A DNA stretch of 64,000 bases from an uncultured Eubacteriales bacterium (GTDB taxonomy: Bacteria; Bacillota; Clostridia; Oscillospirales; Acutalibacteraceae). The position numbers and the translations under genes are program-made. The stretch spans positions 1 through 64,000 of the forward strand of contig CAKSEH010000007.1 in the NCBI GenBank assembly GCA_934446475.1, given 5' to 3'. Position 1 is the stretch's first letter. Every line of letters starts with the position of its first letter. The notes under the pieces are model-generated. The model ran no database searches. It was not told the origin of the DNA and saw only the letters and a program-made list of their open reading frames with translations. This document shows, one piece after another, positions 33,631-42,652 of this stretch.

Positions 33631-34568
33631 AATACGATATAACCGCTTTAGGGGAGATACTTATAGACTTTGCTCCTGTCGGAAAAGACAGTTTCGGCGA
33701 CACGGTTTTCGCAAGAAAGGCGGGAGGAGCGCCCCTTAATCTGCTTGCCACTGTTTCAAAATACGGCAGCAAAGCAGCCTTTATAGGCAAAGTGGGAAAG
33801 GATATGTTCGGTGATTTCCTTCACAAAACCCTGACGGAATGCGGAATATCCGATACAGGGCTTAAAATCGACCCTCTGCATAATACAACGCTTGCGTTTG
33901 TCGACCTTGACGAAAACGGTGACAGAAGTTTCAGTTTCTACAGAAATTTAAGTGCCGACATATCGCTTGAAAGATCGGATATAAACGAAGAGCTTATATC
34001 AAATTCCGGAATATTTCATTTCGGATCGCTGTCCCTTACAGACGAGCCTGCAAGAAGTGCCACGGAATACGCCGTTAACGCAGCCAAAAAATCCGGAGCA
34101 CTCATAACATATGACCCTAATTACAGGCCCGCTCTCTGGAAGGACGCCGACACTGCCGTTAAAATGATGAAAAAACATCTTTCAAAGGTCGATATTCTCA
34201 AAATCTCAAAAGAAGAGCTTGAAATGATGTTTGATATTGATCGGGAGGCAGCCGTAAAACGGCTTTTTTATACAGGCGTTAAAATAATACTTGTCACAGA
34301 CGGAGCAAACGGTGCTTCTCTTTATATGAACGGGTTTGATGTAAGCCTGCCTGCGGCAAAAGTTAAAACAGTCGACACAACCGGCGCCGGAGACATATTC
34401 TTCGGCACATTTATAAGCGAATGGATAAAAAGCGGCTCTGATATTGACAGCATTAAGCCCCAAACGGCAGCCGAATTTTTAAAGAAAGCAATAGAGGTTT
34501 CGGGCAAAAGCACCGAAAAATACGGTGCTATAGCCTCAATACCCAATTATGAAAGGAACGGACGGTAA
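33627..34568 (+). CDS. PfkB family carbohydrate kinase (fructokinase-like)
   Basis: 313 aa ribokinase-fold enzyme. The N-terminal signature is KAGGAPLNLLATVSKYGSKAAFIGKVGKDMFG. The C-terminal signature with the catalytic aspartate is VDTTGAGDIFFGTFI. The fructokinase-like substrate region is ALITYDPNYRPALW. GTG start, overlapping the previous stop by 4 bp and preceded by GGAGG. In context it would phosphorylate the ketose made by the dehydrogenase or a sugar released by the GDPD-PHP protein. Confidence 0.9.
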   Translation: MKYDITALGEILIDFAPVGKDSFGDTVFARKAGGAPLNLLATVSKYGSKAAFIGKVGKDMFGDFLHKTLTECGISDTGLKIDPLHNTTLAFVDLDENGDRSFSFYRNLSADISLERSDINEELISNSGIFHFGSLSLTDEPARSATEYAVNAAKKSGALITYDPNYRPALWKDADTAVKMMKKHLSKVDILKISKEELEMMFDIDREAAVKRLFYTGVKIILVTDGANGASLYMNGFDVSLPAAKVKTVDTTGAGDIFFGTFISEWIKSGSDIDSIKPQTAAEFLKKAIEVSGKSTEKYGAIASIPNYERNGR

Positions 34569-34570
34569 TT

Positions 34571-35590
34571 ATGAAATCAGCAGTTTTTTATAAAAAAGAG
34601 GATCTCAGAGTGGAAGATCGGGCTATACCCGAGATAGGAGAAGACGATGTCCTTGTGCGTGTCCACGCCTGCGGAATATGCGGAACGGACGCTCACATTT
34701 TCTGCGGTGACGAAGGTGCGGCAAAAACGCCCGCAGGTACTGTTCTCGGGCACGAGTTTGCCGGAGAAGCCGTTAAAGTAGGTAAAAATGTAAAGGATAT
34801 CAAAGTCGGAGACAAGGTTTGCGTTGACCCTAATAAACTTTGCGGCAGCTGCGATTTTTGCAGAAGAGGCATAGGACATTTCTGCGAGTCCATCATAGGT
34901 ATAGGCACTACGGTAGACGGCGGATTTTCCGAATACTGCTCTGCCCCGGCCTCTCAGGTTTACAGGGTAAATCCCTCCCTTTCCTACGAAGAAGCGGCAA
35001 TGACCGAGCCTGTATCCTGCTGTCTGCACGGCATAGACCTTTGCAACATTAAGTGCGGCGATACGGTTGCGGTTATCGGTTGCGGAATGATAGGTCTTAT
35101 TATGGCTCAGCTTGCAAAGCTTTCGGGTGCTGCGAAAATAATCGCAATAGAGCCGATAAAAGAAAAAAGAGAAGAGGCTTTAAAGCTTGCAGCCGATATT
35201 GCAATCGACCCTATAAGAGAGGATATCAATGCGGTTCTCGGAAAGGAAAACATCACTCAGATAGACTGTGTTATAGAATGTGTGGGTAAATCGGCAACAA
35301 TAGAGCAGGCGGTTTCAATAGCCGGAAAGTATTCAACGGTTATGATGTTCGGACTTACCGAGCCTGCCGCCGAAATAAAAGTAAAGCCGTTTGAGATTTT
35401 CAAAAAAGAAATAACCCTTAAATCGTCATTTATAAATCCTTACACTTTCCCTGCCGCAATAAAACTCATAGAAAGCGGCAAACTTGACATAAGCTCAATG
35501 ATATATGCAAAAAGGCCCTTAAGCGAGCTCCCCGAAATACTTGCCGACCCGAAAAAGCGTTCTGCCGGCAAATACATTATAACAATGTAA
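34571..35590 (+). CDS. zinc-dependent alcohol/polyol dehydrogenase (MDR family)
   Basis: 339 aa. Catalytic zinc ligands are in CGICGTDAHIF and GHEFAGE. The structural zinc lobe is CGSCDFCRRGIGHFC. The NAD-binding fold has VAVIGCGMIGL. It resembles sorbitol, threitol or threonine dehydrogenases. Last gene of the operon, 2 bp after the kinase gene. A polyol or sugar alcohol substrate is inferred from the kinase next to it. Confidence 0.9.
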   Translation: MKSAVFYKKEDLRVEDRAIPEIGEDDVLVRVHACGICGTDAHIFCGDEGAAKTPAGTVLGHEFAGEAVKVGKNVKDIKVGDKVCVDPNKLCGSCDFCRRGIGHFCESIIGIGTTVDGGFSEYCSAPASQVYRVNPSLSYEEAAMTEPVSCCLHGIDLCNIKCGDTVAVIGCGMIGLIMAQLAKLSGAAKIIAIEPIKEKREEALKLAADIAIDPIREDINAVLGKENITQIDCVIECVGKSATIEQAVSIAGKYSTVMMFGLTEPAAEIKVKPFEIFKKEITLKSSFINPYTFPAAIKLIESGKLDISSMIYAKRPLSELPEILADPKKRSAGKYIITM

Positions 35591-35598
35591 TTAAAGTA

Positions 35599-35627
35599 TT
35601 GCTTTTTTAAAAGTACGGTGTTATAAT
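35599..35627 (+). promoter_or_regulatory. promoter of the T-box / ileS transcript
   Basis: TTGCTT (35599-35604), 17 bp, TATAAT (35622-35627), immediately before the T-box leader. Confidence 0.75.
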
Positions 35628-35628
35628 A

Positions 35629-35880
35629 TAGCCGTATAAAGGCTGTGACGAAGACAGTAGCCATCCTCAAATTGTCCGCAGCGAGCCGGAGGCGGTGCAA
35701 GTCCGGCGGCAACGGGATGCGTGAATATCACTTCCAAGCTGCAGCGTGAAAAGCGTTTTGTTTAGTAGCGTGCGCCGGTTATCCGCCGTTAAAGGGATCA
35801 GGGATGTTTGTCCCGTAAATAGGTGGTTTATAAGCAGTGATTTTAAAATCCTGTCCTATTAAGGGGCAGGATTTTTGTTT
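35629..35880 (+). ncRNA. T-box leader responding to tRNA-Ile
   Basis: Stem I apical motif GAGCCGG-AGGCGGTGCAAGT-CCGGC at 35683-35706 includes the GNUG-type GGTG that contacts the tRNA elbow. The specifier loop reads GAATATCACTTCC with ATC (Ile) at 35727-35729. The T-box proper is AGGTGGTTTA at 35821-35830; the base after UGG is U, which pairs with the A discriminator base of tRNA-Ile. An intrinsic terminator (AATCCTG / CAGGATT, then TTTTTG; about 35845-35876) competes with the antiterminator. Uncharged tRNA-Ile should allow readthrough into ileS. This explains the 312-bp gap before ileS. Confidence 0.9.
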
Positions 35881-35902
35881 TAGGTTAAAGGAGAACGAAA
35901 AA

Positions 35903-38900
35903 ATGTATAACAGTGTATCACCGAATGTTAATTTCGTTGAGGAAGAAAAGAAGATAAAAGAATTCTGGGATAAAAACGAAATTTTCAAAAAGAGCATTGA
36001 GGAAAAGGCAAAAGGAGAGCCCTATGTTTTTTATGACGGTCCTCCGACAGCAAACGGCAAACCTCATATAGGTCACGTTCTTACCCGTGTTATCAAGGAT
36101 ATGATACCGAGATACCGCACAATGAAAGGTTATATGGTTCCGAGAAAGGCCGGCTGGGATACACACGGGCTGCCGGTTGAGCTTGAAGTTGAAAAAAAGC
36201 TCGGTCTTGACGGCAAGGAGCAAATAGAAGAGTACGGTCTTGAACCGTTTATCGACCACTGCAAGGAAAGCGTGTGGAAATATAAGAGTATGTGGGAGGA
36301 TTTCTCAAAAACTGTCGGCTTTTGGGCAGATATGGAAAATCCTTATGTTACCTATGACAATAATTTTATAGAGTCGGAATGGTGGGCATTAAAAAAGATA
36401 TATGATAAAGGTCTTTTGTATAAAGGCTTTAAAATAGTTCCTTACTGCCCGAGGTGCGGAACTCCGCTATCCTCACACGAAGTCGCTCAGGGGTATAAGG
36501 CCGTTAAGGAGCGCAGTGCGGTGGTTCGCTTTAAGGTTGTAGGCGAGGATGCCTATTTCCTTGCGTGGACCACAACTCCGTGGACGCTCCCCTCAAATGT
36601 TGCGCTTTGCGTAAATCCCGACGACACTTATTGTAAAGTAAAAGCGGCAGACGGTTATACCTACTATATGGCGGAAGCTTTGCTTGATAAGGTTCTCGGA
36701 AAATTTGCAGACGAAAACACCCCGGCTTATGAGGTTCTTGAGCAATTTGCGGGAAAAGACCTTGAATACAAAGAATATGAACCGCTCTTTGACTGTGCCG
36801 TACCGCTCTGCGAAAGCCAGAAGAAAAAAGCCTTCTTTGTTATGTGCGACAGTTATGTTACTATGACGGACGGTACCGGAATCGTTCACTGCGCACCTGC
36901 GTTCGGTGAGGACGATGCAAGAGTGGGCAGAAAATACGATCTTCCCTTTGTTCAGCTTGTTGACTCAAAGGGCGATATGACCGAGCAGACACCGTATGCC
37001 GGAAAATTCGTAAAAGATGCGGATCCGCTCATCCTTAAAGATCTTGACGCTAAGGGCCTTTTGTTTGACGCCCCGAAATTCGAACACGATTATCCTTTCT
37101 GCTGGCGCTGTGACACTCCGCTTATTTACTATGCGAGAGAATCGTGGTTTATCAAGATGACAGCCGTAAAGGATGACCTGATAAGAAACAACAACACAAT
37201 AAACTGGATACCCGAAAGCATCGGAAAAGGCAGATTCGGCGACTGGCTTAAGAATGTTCAGGACTGGGGCATATCGAGAAACCGTTACTGGGGTACTCCG
37301 CTTAATATATGGCAGTGTGAATGCGGTCATATGCACTCTGTAGGAAGCATAGAAGAGCTTAAAAGTATGTCCGATAACTGTCCGGAAGATATTGAGCTTC
37401 ACCGTCCTTATATTGATAAAGTAACAATCAAATGCCCTCACTGCGGAAAGCAGATGCACCGTGTTCCCGAGGTTATCGACTGTTGGTTTGATTCGGGTTC
37501 TATGCCGTTTGCGCAGCATCACTATCCGTTTGAAAACAAGGAACTTTTTGAGGCACAGTTCCCTGCCGACTTTATTTCCGAAGCCGTTGACCAGACAAGA
37601 GGCTGGTTCTATTCGCTTCTTGCTATCTCAACGCTCATATTCAATAAAGCCCCTTACAGAAATGTTATCGTTTTAGGTCACGTTCAGGATGAAAACGGGC
37701 AGAAAATGTCAAAATCCAAGGGCAACGCAGTTGACCCGTTCGAAGCTCTCAGCACATACGGAGCGGACGCTATACGCTGGTATTTCTACACCAATTCTGC
37801 GCCCTGGCTCCCGAACCGTTTCCACGGTAAAGCGGTTATCGAAGGGCAGCGCAAGTTTATGGGCACCCTTTGGAACACCTATGCGTTTTATGTCTTATAT
37901 GCCAATATAGACAATTTTGACGCTTCAAAATATTCCCTTTCCGATCTTAAGCTCACGGTTATGGATAAATGGCTTCTCTCAAGACTCAACTCAACCGTTG
38001 CGGCGGTTGACGATAACCTTGCAAACTACCGCATACCCGAGGCCGCAAGGGCGCTTTCGGACTTTGTTGACGAATTAAGCAACTGGTATGTAAGAAGATC
38101 CAGAGAGAGATACTGGGTTCAGACTATGACCGAGGATAAAAAGGCCGCCTACACTGTTCTTTACAATGCTCTCGTAACGACCGCAAAGGCTGCTGCCCCG
38201 ATGATACCTTTTTTAAGTGAAAATATTTATCAGAACCTTGTAAGAAGCGTTGATAAGACCGCTCCGGAAAGCATACATCTGTGTGATTTTCCCGCTGTTG
38301 ACAGCTCTATGATAAACAAAGAGCTCGAAGAAAAAATGGAGAGCGTGCTTGAAATAGTTGTTCTCGGAAGAGCGGCAAGAAACGGTGCTTCTCTTAAGAA
38401 CAGACAACCGCTTAACACTATGTATGTAAAGAGCGGCCTCCCGCTTGAACGTTACTACACGGATATAATAAGAGACGAGCTTAACATTAAAAATATCGAG
38501 TTTACCGATAACGTCGGGGACTTTGTATCTTATGTGTTTAAGCCGCAGCTTAAAACGGTAGGCCCGAAATACGGCAGACAGCTCGGAGAGATAAGGGAAG
38601 CCCTGTCAAAACTTGAAGGCAACAAAGCGAAGGCTGAGCTTGATAAAAACGGTGTTCTGACACTTGACCTTAAATCCGGCAAGGTTGAACTTACCGCCGA
38701 CGATTTGCTTATAGAAGCAGCTCAGAGAGAAGGTTTCTACACACTCAGCGATAACGGTATAACAGTGTCTATAGACACCGTTCTTACAGATGAGCTTATT
38801 GAAGAAGGCTTTGTAAGAGAGCTCATAAGCAAAATACAGACAATGCGCAAAGAAGCCGGTTTCAATGTTACCGACCACATAAAGATCTATGTGAGCGGCA

Positions 38901-39052
38901 GCGAAAAGGTCAAATCGCTCGCAGTTAAAAAGGCATCCGATATAACAGAGGATACTCTTGCGGACTATTTGGTTGCCGAAGAGGGCGGCGCATATAAGAA
39001 AGACTGGGATATAAACGGAGAAAACGTTATACTCGGCGTTGAAAAAATGTAA
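35903..39052 (+). CDS. ileS: isoleucine--tRNA ligase, type 2 (IleS2-like)
   Basis: 1049 aa class I synthetase. The HIGH motif is GPPTANGKPHIGHVLTR and the second signature is QKMSKSKGNAVDPFEAL. The sequence RKAGWDTHGLPVELEVEKKL (Thr where bacterial type 1 has Cys), together with the length, is that of the eukaryote-like IleS2 class. Members of that class are typically insensitive to mupirocin. Editing domain about residues 200-400. I start at ATG 35903 (MYNSVSPNVNFVEEEK) with AAAGGAGA 6-8 bp upstream. An upstream in-frame ATG at 35837 lies inside the T-box. Expression is controlled by the T-box. Confidence 0.95.
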   Translation: MYNSVSPNVNFVEEEKKIKEFWDKNEIFKKSIEEKAKGEPYVFYDGPPTANGKPHIGHVLTRVIKDMIPRYRTMKGYMVPRKAGWDTHGLPVELEVEKKLGLDGKEQIEEYGLEPFIDHCKESVWKYKSMWEDFSKTVGFWADMENPYVTYDNNFIESEWWALKKIYDKGLLYKGFKIVPYCPRCGTPLSSHEVAQGYKAVKERSAVVRFKVVGEDAYFLAWTTTPWTLPSNVALCVNPDDTYCKVKAADGYTYYMAEALLDKVLGKFADENTPAYEVLEQFAGKDLEYKEYEPLFDCAVPLCESQKKKAFFVMCDSYVTMTDGTGIVHCAPAFGEDDARVGRKYDLPFVQLVDSKGDMTEQTPYAGKFVKDADPLILKDLDAKGLLFDAPKFEHDYPFCWRCDTPLIYYARESWFIKMTAVKDDLIRNNNTINWIPESIGKGRFGDWLKNVQDWGISRNRYWGTPLNIWQCECGHMHSVGSIEELKSMSDNCPEDIELHRPYIDKVTIKCPHCGKQMHRVPEVIDCWFDSGSMPFAQHHYPFENKELFEAQFPADFISEAVDQTRGWFYSLLAISTLIFNKAPYRNVIVLGHVQDENGQKMSKSKGNAVDPFEALSTYGADAIRWYFYTNSAPWLPNRFHGKAVIEGQRKFMGTLWNTYAFYVLYANIDNFDASKYSLSDLKLTVMDKWLLSRLNSTVAAVDDNLANYRIPEAARALSDFVDELSNWYVRRSRERYWVQTMTEDKKAAYTVLYNALVTTAKAAAPMIPFLSENIYQNLVRSVDKTAPESIHLCDFPAVDSSMINKELEEKMESVLEIVVLGRAARNGASLKNRQPLNTMYVKSGLPLERYYTDIIRDELNIKNIEFTDNVGDFVSYVFKPQLKTVGPKYGRQLGEIREALSKLEGNKAKAELDKNGVLTLDLKSGKVELTADDLLIEAAQREGFYTLSDNGITVSIDTVLTDELIEEGFVRELISKIQTMRKEAGFNVTDHIKIYVSGSEKVKSLAVKKASDITEDTLADYLVAEEGGAYKKDWDINGENVILGVEKM

Positions 39053-39063
39053 ATAAAATTTTT

Positions 39064-39108
39064 AAAGGGGCAGAAGGTTTATTTTAAAAATCTTTTACCC
39101 CCTTTTTT
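39064..39108 (+). terminator. terminator of ileS
   Basis: Stem GGGG...CCCC extended by AGAAGGTTT / AAATCTTTT-type pairs, followed by CTTTTTTATTT, 12 bp after the ileS stop codon. Confidence 0.75.
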
Positions 39109-39120
39109 ATTTATATAACT

Positions 39121-39251
39121 TAACGCAAATATTCCCCGCCTTAAAAGACGGGTTTTATTTTGGTCTTTGATGCGGAAGTGCAATCTCCCACGCCAAACCC
39201 CGAGGAGCTAATGTTTCTTGCAGGCAAAGCAGAGCGTTGCTCCGATTTAAA
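39121..39251 (+). repeat. dispersed structured repeat, copy D
   Basis: About 131 bp, plus orientation. It starts TAACGCAAATATT, with the CCCG / CGGG hairpin (loop region CCTTAAAAGA), then TCTTTGATGCGG, CGAGGAGCTAATG, GGCAAAGCAGAGCGTTG and CTCCGATTTAAAA. About 40 bp of the right half are missing compared with copy C. It lies between the ileS terminator and the promoter of the next gene, in the 336-bp gap 39053-39388, where no gene is seen. Confidence 0.85.
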
Positions 39252-39323
39252 AGCTGTTTGTAACTGCCGATTGTGACACTTATGTTACATTTTTGTTAAA
39301 ACCCTTTTCTTTTTTGAAATTTT

Positions 39324-39333
39324 GTGGTATAAT
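39324..39333 (+). promoter_or_regulatory. extended -10 promoter of the small membrane protein gene
   Basis: GTGGTATAAT, a perfect -10 with an upstream TG, 56 bp before the start codon. No convincing -35. Confidence 0.6.
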
Positions 39334-39388
39334 CGCTTTTGTATTAGGCTGTAGGGCTTAATGCTGCGATTAAAAGGAGTATGATTGT

Positions 39389-39757
39389 GTGAGAGAAGAA
39401 GAATATTATTTCAATGCCGACGAAGGCGACGATATGATAGATATCAGCTCATCATCCGTAAAAGCGAAGGCACCGAGGCGCATAAATGAGGGCCCCGTGA
39501 AAGCTTACGGAAATGCGCTGTTTAAAAACCTCGGAACTATTATAAAGGTCATTTCCTTCATAACGGCCTTTGCAATAGTCGCAGTTGCTTTTGTAGCCGC
39601 ATATTTTCTTTTTAAAATGGATGCCTTCTTTATGGCTATTGCGCTCGGCATAATAATCGTCGGAACGGTTATAGCCGCATTTACTTTTTTCATCATTTAC
39701 GGCATAGGTCACGTTATATGCCAGAATGACGAGATTCTTCGCCGCACGGGCAGATAA
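39389..39757 (+). CDS. small two-helix membrane protein of unknown function
   Basis: 122 aa, GTG start with AAAAGGAG 9 bp upstream. An acidic N-terminus (residues 1-30) is followed by two hydrophobic helices (about 50-75 and 80-105) and a short basic tail with CQNDEILRRTGR. It resembles no family that I can name. Its own promoter and its place before an LtaS-type gene hint at an envelope role only by context. Confidence 0.7.
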   Translation: MREEEYYFNADEGDDMIDISSSSVKAKAPRRINEGPVKAYGNALFKNLGTIIKVISFITAFAIVAVAFVAAYFLFKMDAFFMAIALGIIIVGTVIAAFTFFIIYGIGHVICQNDEILRRTGR

Positions 39758-39770
39758 AATTGACAGAGTA

Positions 39771-39838
39771 ACAAAGCGGCTGTTATCTATGGCAGGGCTC
39801 CGTTCAATGCGGAAAACCTTCATAAGCAGCCGCTTGTT
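39771..39838 (+). other. long hairpin between the small membrane protein and LtaS-like genes
   Basis: Arms AGCGGCTG-TTAT and ATAAG-CAGCCGCT pair over about 12 bp with one bulge. The 35-nt apical part contains a second small stem TCCG / CGGA. TTGTTGGTTTTG follows. It could be a terminator of the upstream gene or an attenuator in the leader of the next one. Confidence 0.5.
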
Positions 39839-39880
39839 GGTTTTGTCGGAATTTCAGAAAGGTTGTGCAGTGTTTATTTT

Positions 39881-42130
39881 ATGAAAGACAGACTTAAAGC
39901 TTTTTTCACAAAAACACTTCCCTCTTTTTTTAAAACTAATTTCGAGATATCTTCAACAAAAAAGAGTTTTATTGCAGGTGTTATAACGACTTGCGTGCTT
40001 GTATTCCTTGTTATACTTGATAACAGAAAGTTTATAACGCTTGAAAGCAGAAGCAAATGGTTGCTGCTTGCATTTTGTCTTACATTCCCTATTGCGATAG
40101 GAGCACTTATTGCATTTAAAATAAAGGTGAAAAAGCCGAAGACCGCAAAAACGGGGTATGTTTTGCTTTTCATTATTATGCCGCTTCTCACTATGGCGAT
40201 GACGGAGAGCTTAAACAGCGTATTTATTTATGATATGACCTACCTTGGTTTTATTGCAAATTATATCACCATATCGCTTTTTTATTTCCTTGTTTTTGCT
40301 ATTTCGGGAAGCCTCAGAGTATCCGTTTTAACGTTGACGCCGGTATTTTACGGATTTGCCCTTGCTCATTCGTATCTTATGGACTTTCGAGGTACACCCT
40401 TCGTCCCTATGGACTTTTTGAGCGTTACAACGGCAGCAAATGTCGGCAGCACATATGACTATACGCCTACTGCGATAATCGTTGCGGGTTCGCTCCTCTT
40501 CATATTCATTATGGTTCTCGGAGCGAAGATACACACGCCGTCATACACCCTTTCGTCAAAACTTGTCTCAAGAATATCGATGGGCATTTTCTTTTCTGCG
40601 GTAATGGGTATATTCTATTTTACCTCGATTTTTACGGATGCCGGAATAAAGCCTTATTTCTGGAATCAGACCAAGGGATATAAAAATTACGGATTTGTCT
40701 ACAATTTTGTTTGCAACACGAAATACATTTATATGTCCACCCCGAGCGGTTATGACCCGAGCGTTATAGGCGATTATATTTCAAAAGAAACCGAAAATGA
40801 CGATAAAACTCCCAAGCCCACCGGAAATGAGCCTAACATCATATGTATAATGAACGAATCGTTATCCGACCTTAGCGTTCTCGGTGATTTCTCGACAAAT
40901 GAAGATTATATGCCCTTTATGCGATCACTCACCGAAAACACGGTAAAGGGGAACTTGTATGTTCCCGTTATAGGAGCCGGAACTTCGAACACGGAATTTG
41001 AGTTCCTTACGGGGCACAGCACTGCGTTCCTGCCATCGGGAAGCAATGCATATATGCTTTATATTAAAAATCCCCTCGCTTCTATCGTTTCAACTCTTAA
41101 GGGACAGGGGTACTCCGCTCTTGCTTTCCACCCTTATTACGCAAGCGGCTGGAACAGAACAAGCGTTTACAGAAATATGGGCTTTGATTCCTTTAAGAGC
41201 CTTGAAAATATAATGGATATATCCCTTATGGATATCTATAAGGAAAACAGCAGCGACCCCGATTACCTGCAGGACCTTATAGAACAGCAATATCCTGACA
41301 GAAGCGATATGCTTATAAGGCAATATGTAAGCGATTCGTATGATTATAAGATATTGATTCAGGACTTTGAAAACAGAGACAAAAGCGTTCCTTACTTTGT
41401 ATTCAATGTCACGATGCAAAATCACAGCAGCTACACAAATTCCGCAAGGACTTTTAATGAATGCATAAACATAACCTCTTCCGATAAGAATTATGTAAAG
41501 GCTAATAAGTATTTATCCCTTGTGAAGGCAAGCGATACGGCGTTCCAGGAGCTTGTCAATTATTTCAGGAACGTCAAAGAACCTACAATAATATGTATGT
41601 TCGGTGACCATCAGCCATCTGTTGAATCAGGATTTATAGCAGAGGCGCTCGGTGTCAGTAATCTTCTTAATCTTACCCTTGAACAGGAACAAAAGAGACA
41701 TATAACGCCGTTTATAATCTGGGCAAATTACGATATAGAAGAAAAGTATATCGAAAAACTCAGCTCAAACTATCTTTCTTCCTATTTGCTTGATATTGCA
41801 GGCGTTAAGCTCACAAGTTATAATAAGTATCTCTTAAAGCTCTCGGAAAAACTGCCTGTTATCGATACCGTCGGTTATATCGATGCCGATAACAATTACT
41901 ATAAGTGGAGCAACAACACTCAGTATACAAATCTGCTTAAGGAATATGAAAAAATACAGTATAACAATATTTTCGATTACGAACACAAGGACAACAACAT
42001 ATTCTATATTGAGGGCTACTCGGCAGAGGATATAGCCGCCGACAAGAAAAAGGCCGAAGAAGCGGAGAAAGTGCAAGCCAAAAAAGAAAAGGCAGAGGAA
42101 AAGAAAAATCAGATCAAGAAAGCCGGTTAA
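39881..42130 (+). CDS. LTA synthase family sulfatase-fold membrane protein
   Basis: About 749 aa. Five transmembrane helices occupy the first 225 residues, followed by an extracellular sulfatase-fold domain. The nucleophile threonine is in GAGTSNTEFEFLTG, metal-binding residues include IMNESLSDLSVLG and FGDHQPSVE. LtaS enzymes move glycerol phosphate from phosphatidylglycerol to the growing teichoic acid chain, and relatives act as phosphoglycerol transferases. The C-terminus ends in a charged coiled coil rich in Ala, Glu and Lys. The start is uncertain: ATG 39881 lacks a good ribosome binding site, and a TTG at 39863 lies immediately after AAAGG. Confidence 0.88.
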   Translation: MKDRLKAFFTKTLPSFFKTNFEISSTKKSFIAGVITTCVLVFLVILDNRKFITLESRSKWLLLAFCLTFPIAIGALIAFKIKVKKPKTAKTGYVLLFIIMPLLTMAMTESLNSVFIYDMTYLGFIANYITISLFYFLVFAISGSLRVSVLTLTPVFYGFALAHSYLMDFRGTPFVPMDFLSVTTAANVGSTYDYTPTAIIVAGSLLFIFIMVLGAKIHTPSYTLSSKLVSRISMGIFFSAVMGIFYFTSIFTDAGIKPYFWNQTKGYKNYGFVYNFVCNTKYIYMSTPSGYDPSVIGDYISKETENDDKTPKPTGNEPNIICIMNESLSDLSVLGDFSTNEDYMPFMRSLTENTVKGNLYVPVIGAGTSNTEFEFLTGHSTAFLPSGSNAYMLYIKNPLASIVSTLKGQGYSALAFHPYYASGWNRTSVYRNMGFDSFKSLENIMDISLMDIYKENSSDPDYLQDLIEQQYPDRSDMLIRQYVSDSYDYKILIQDFENRDKSVPYFVFNVTMQNHSSYTNSARTFNECINITSSDKNYVKANKYLSLVKASDTAFQELVNYFRNVKEPTIICMFGDHQPSVESGFIAEALGVSNLLNLTLEQEQKRHITPFIIWANYDIEEKYIEKLSSNYLSSYLLDIAGVKLTSYNKYLLKLSEKLPVIDTVGYIDADNNYYKWSNNTQYTNLLKEYEKIQYNNIFDYEHKDNNIFYIEGYSAEDIAADKKKAEEAEKVQAKKEKAEEKKNQIKKAG

Positions 42131-42136
42131 TGCCAT

Positions 42137-42652
42137 ATGAGAAACACCACTCTTTGCCATATTGAGCGTGACGGCTGCTATCTTATGCTTCACAGGATCA
42201 AGAAGGAAAACGATTTAAACCGTGACAAATGGGTCGGCATCGGAGGTAAATTTGAGGATAAAGAAAGTCCCGAAGAATGCAACGCAAGAGAGGTTTACGA
42301 GGAAACGGGACTCACCCTTAAAAACTGCAGGTACAGGGGCATAGTAACATTCGTGTCGGATATCTGGGAAACCGAATATATGCATATTTTTACATCTGAC
42401 GAATTTGTCGGAACAGTAAAGGAATGTGATGAGGGCGAACTGTGCTGGGTGGACAAGAAAAAGCTTCTTGATATGCCAATATGGGAAGGCGATAAAATTT
42501 TTCTTAAGCTTATTGACGACCCGAAGACGCCTTTTTTCTCATTAAAACTTGAGTATATCGGAGATAATCTAATAAAAGCCGTTTTAAACGAAAAACCGTT
42601 AGTGCCTCACAAAGGCGACAAGTTAAAATACTCTGAAAATACGCCGCTTTAG
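42137..42652 (+). CDS. Nudix hydrolase (8-oxo-dGTP diphosphatase-like)
   Basis: 171 aa. The Nudix box GGKFEDKESPEECNAREVYEETGL is complete (G, E, then REVYEE spacing). It resembles MutT-type enzymes annotated as 8-oxo-dGTP diphosphatases; the true substrate is unproven. It starts 6 bp after the LtaS-like gene. Its last codons form one arm of a stem that extends into the downstream gap. Confidence 0.88.
   Translation: MRNTTLCHIERDGCYLMLHRIKKENDLNRDKWVGIGGKFEDKESPEECNAREVYEETGLTLKNCRYRGIVTFVSDIWETEYMHIFTSDEFVGTVKECDEGELCWVDKKKLLDMPIWEGDKIFLKLIDDPKTPFFSLKLEYIGDNLIKAVLNEKPLVPHKGDKLKYSENTPL

Noticed and set aside
34576..35029. Long open frames antisense to the dehydrogenase and other genes
   Set aside because: They have no family signature, no ribosome binding site and mirror the codon pattern of the real gene.
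35837..35902. N-terminal extension of ileS from ATG 35837
   Set aside because: It lies within the T-box terminator stem and has no ribosome binding site; the ATG at 35903 has AAAGGAGA and fits the family.
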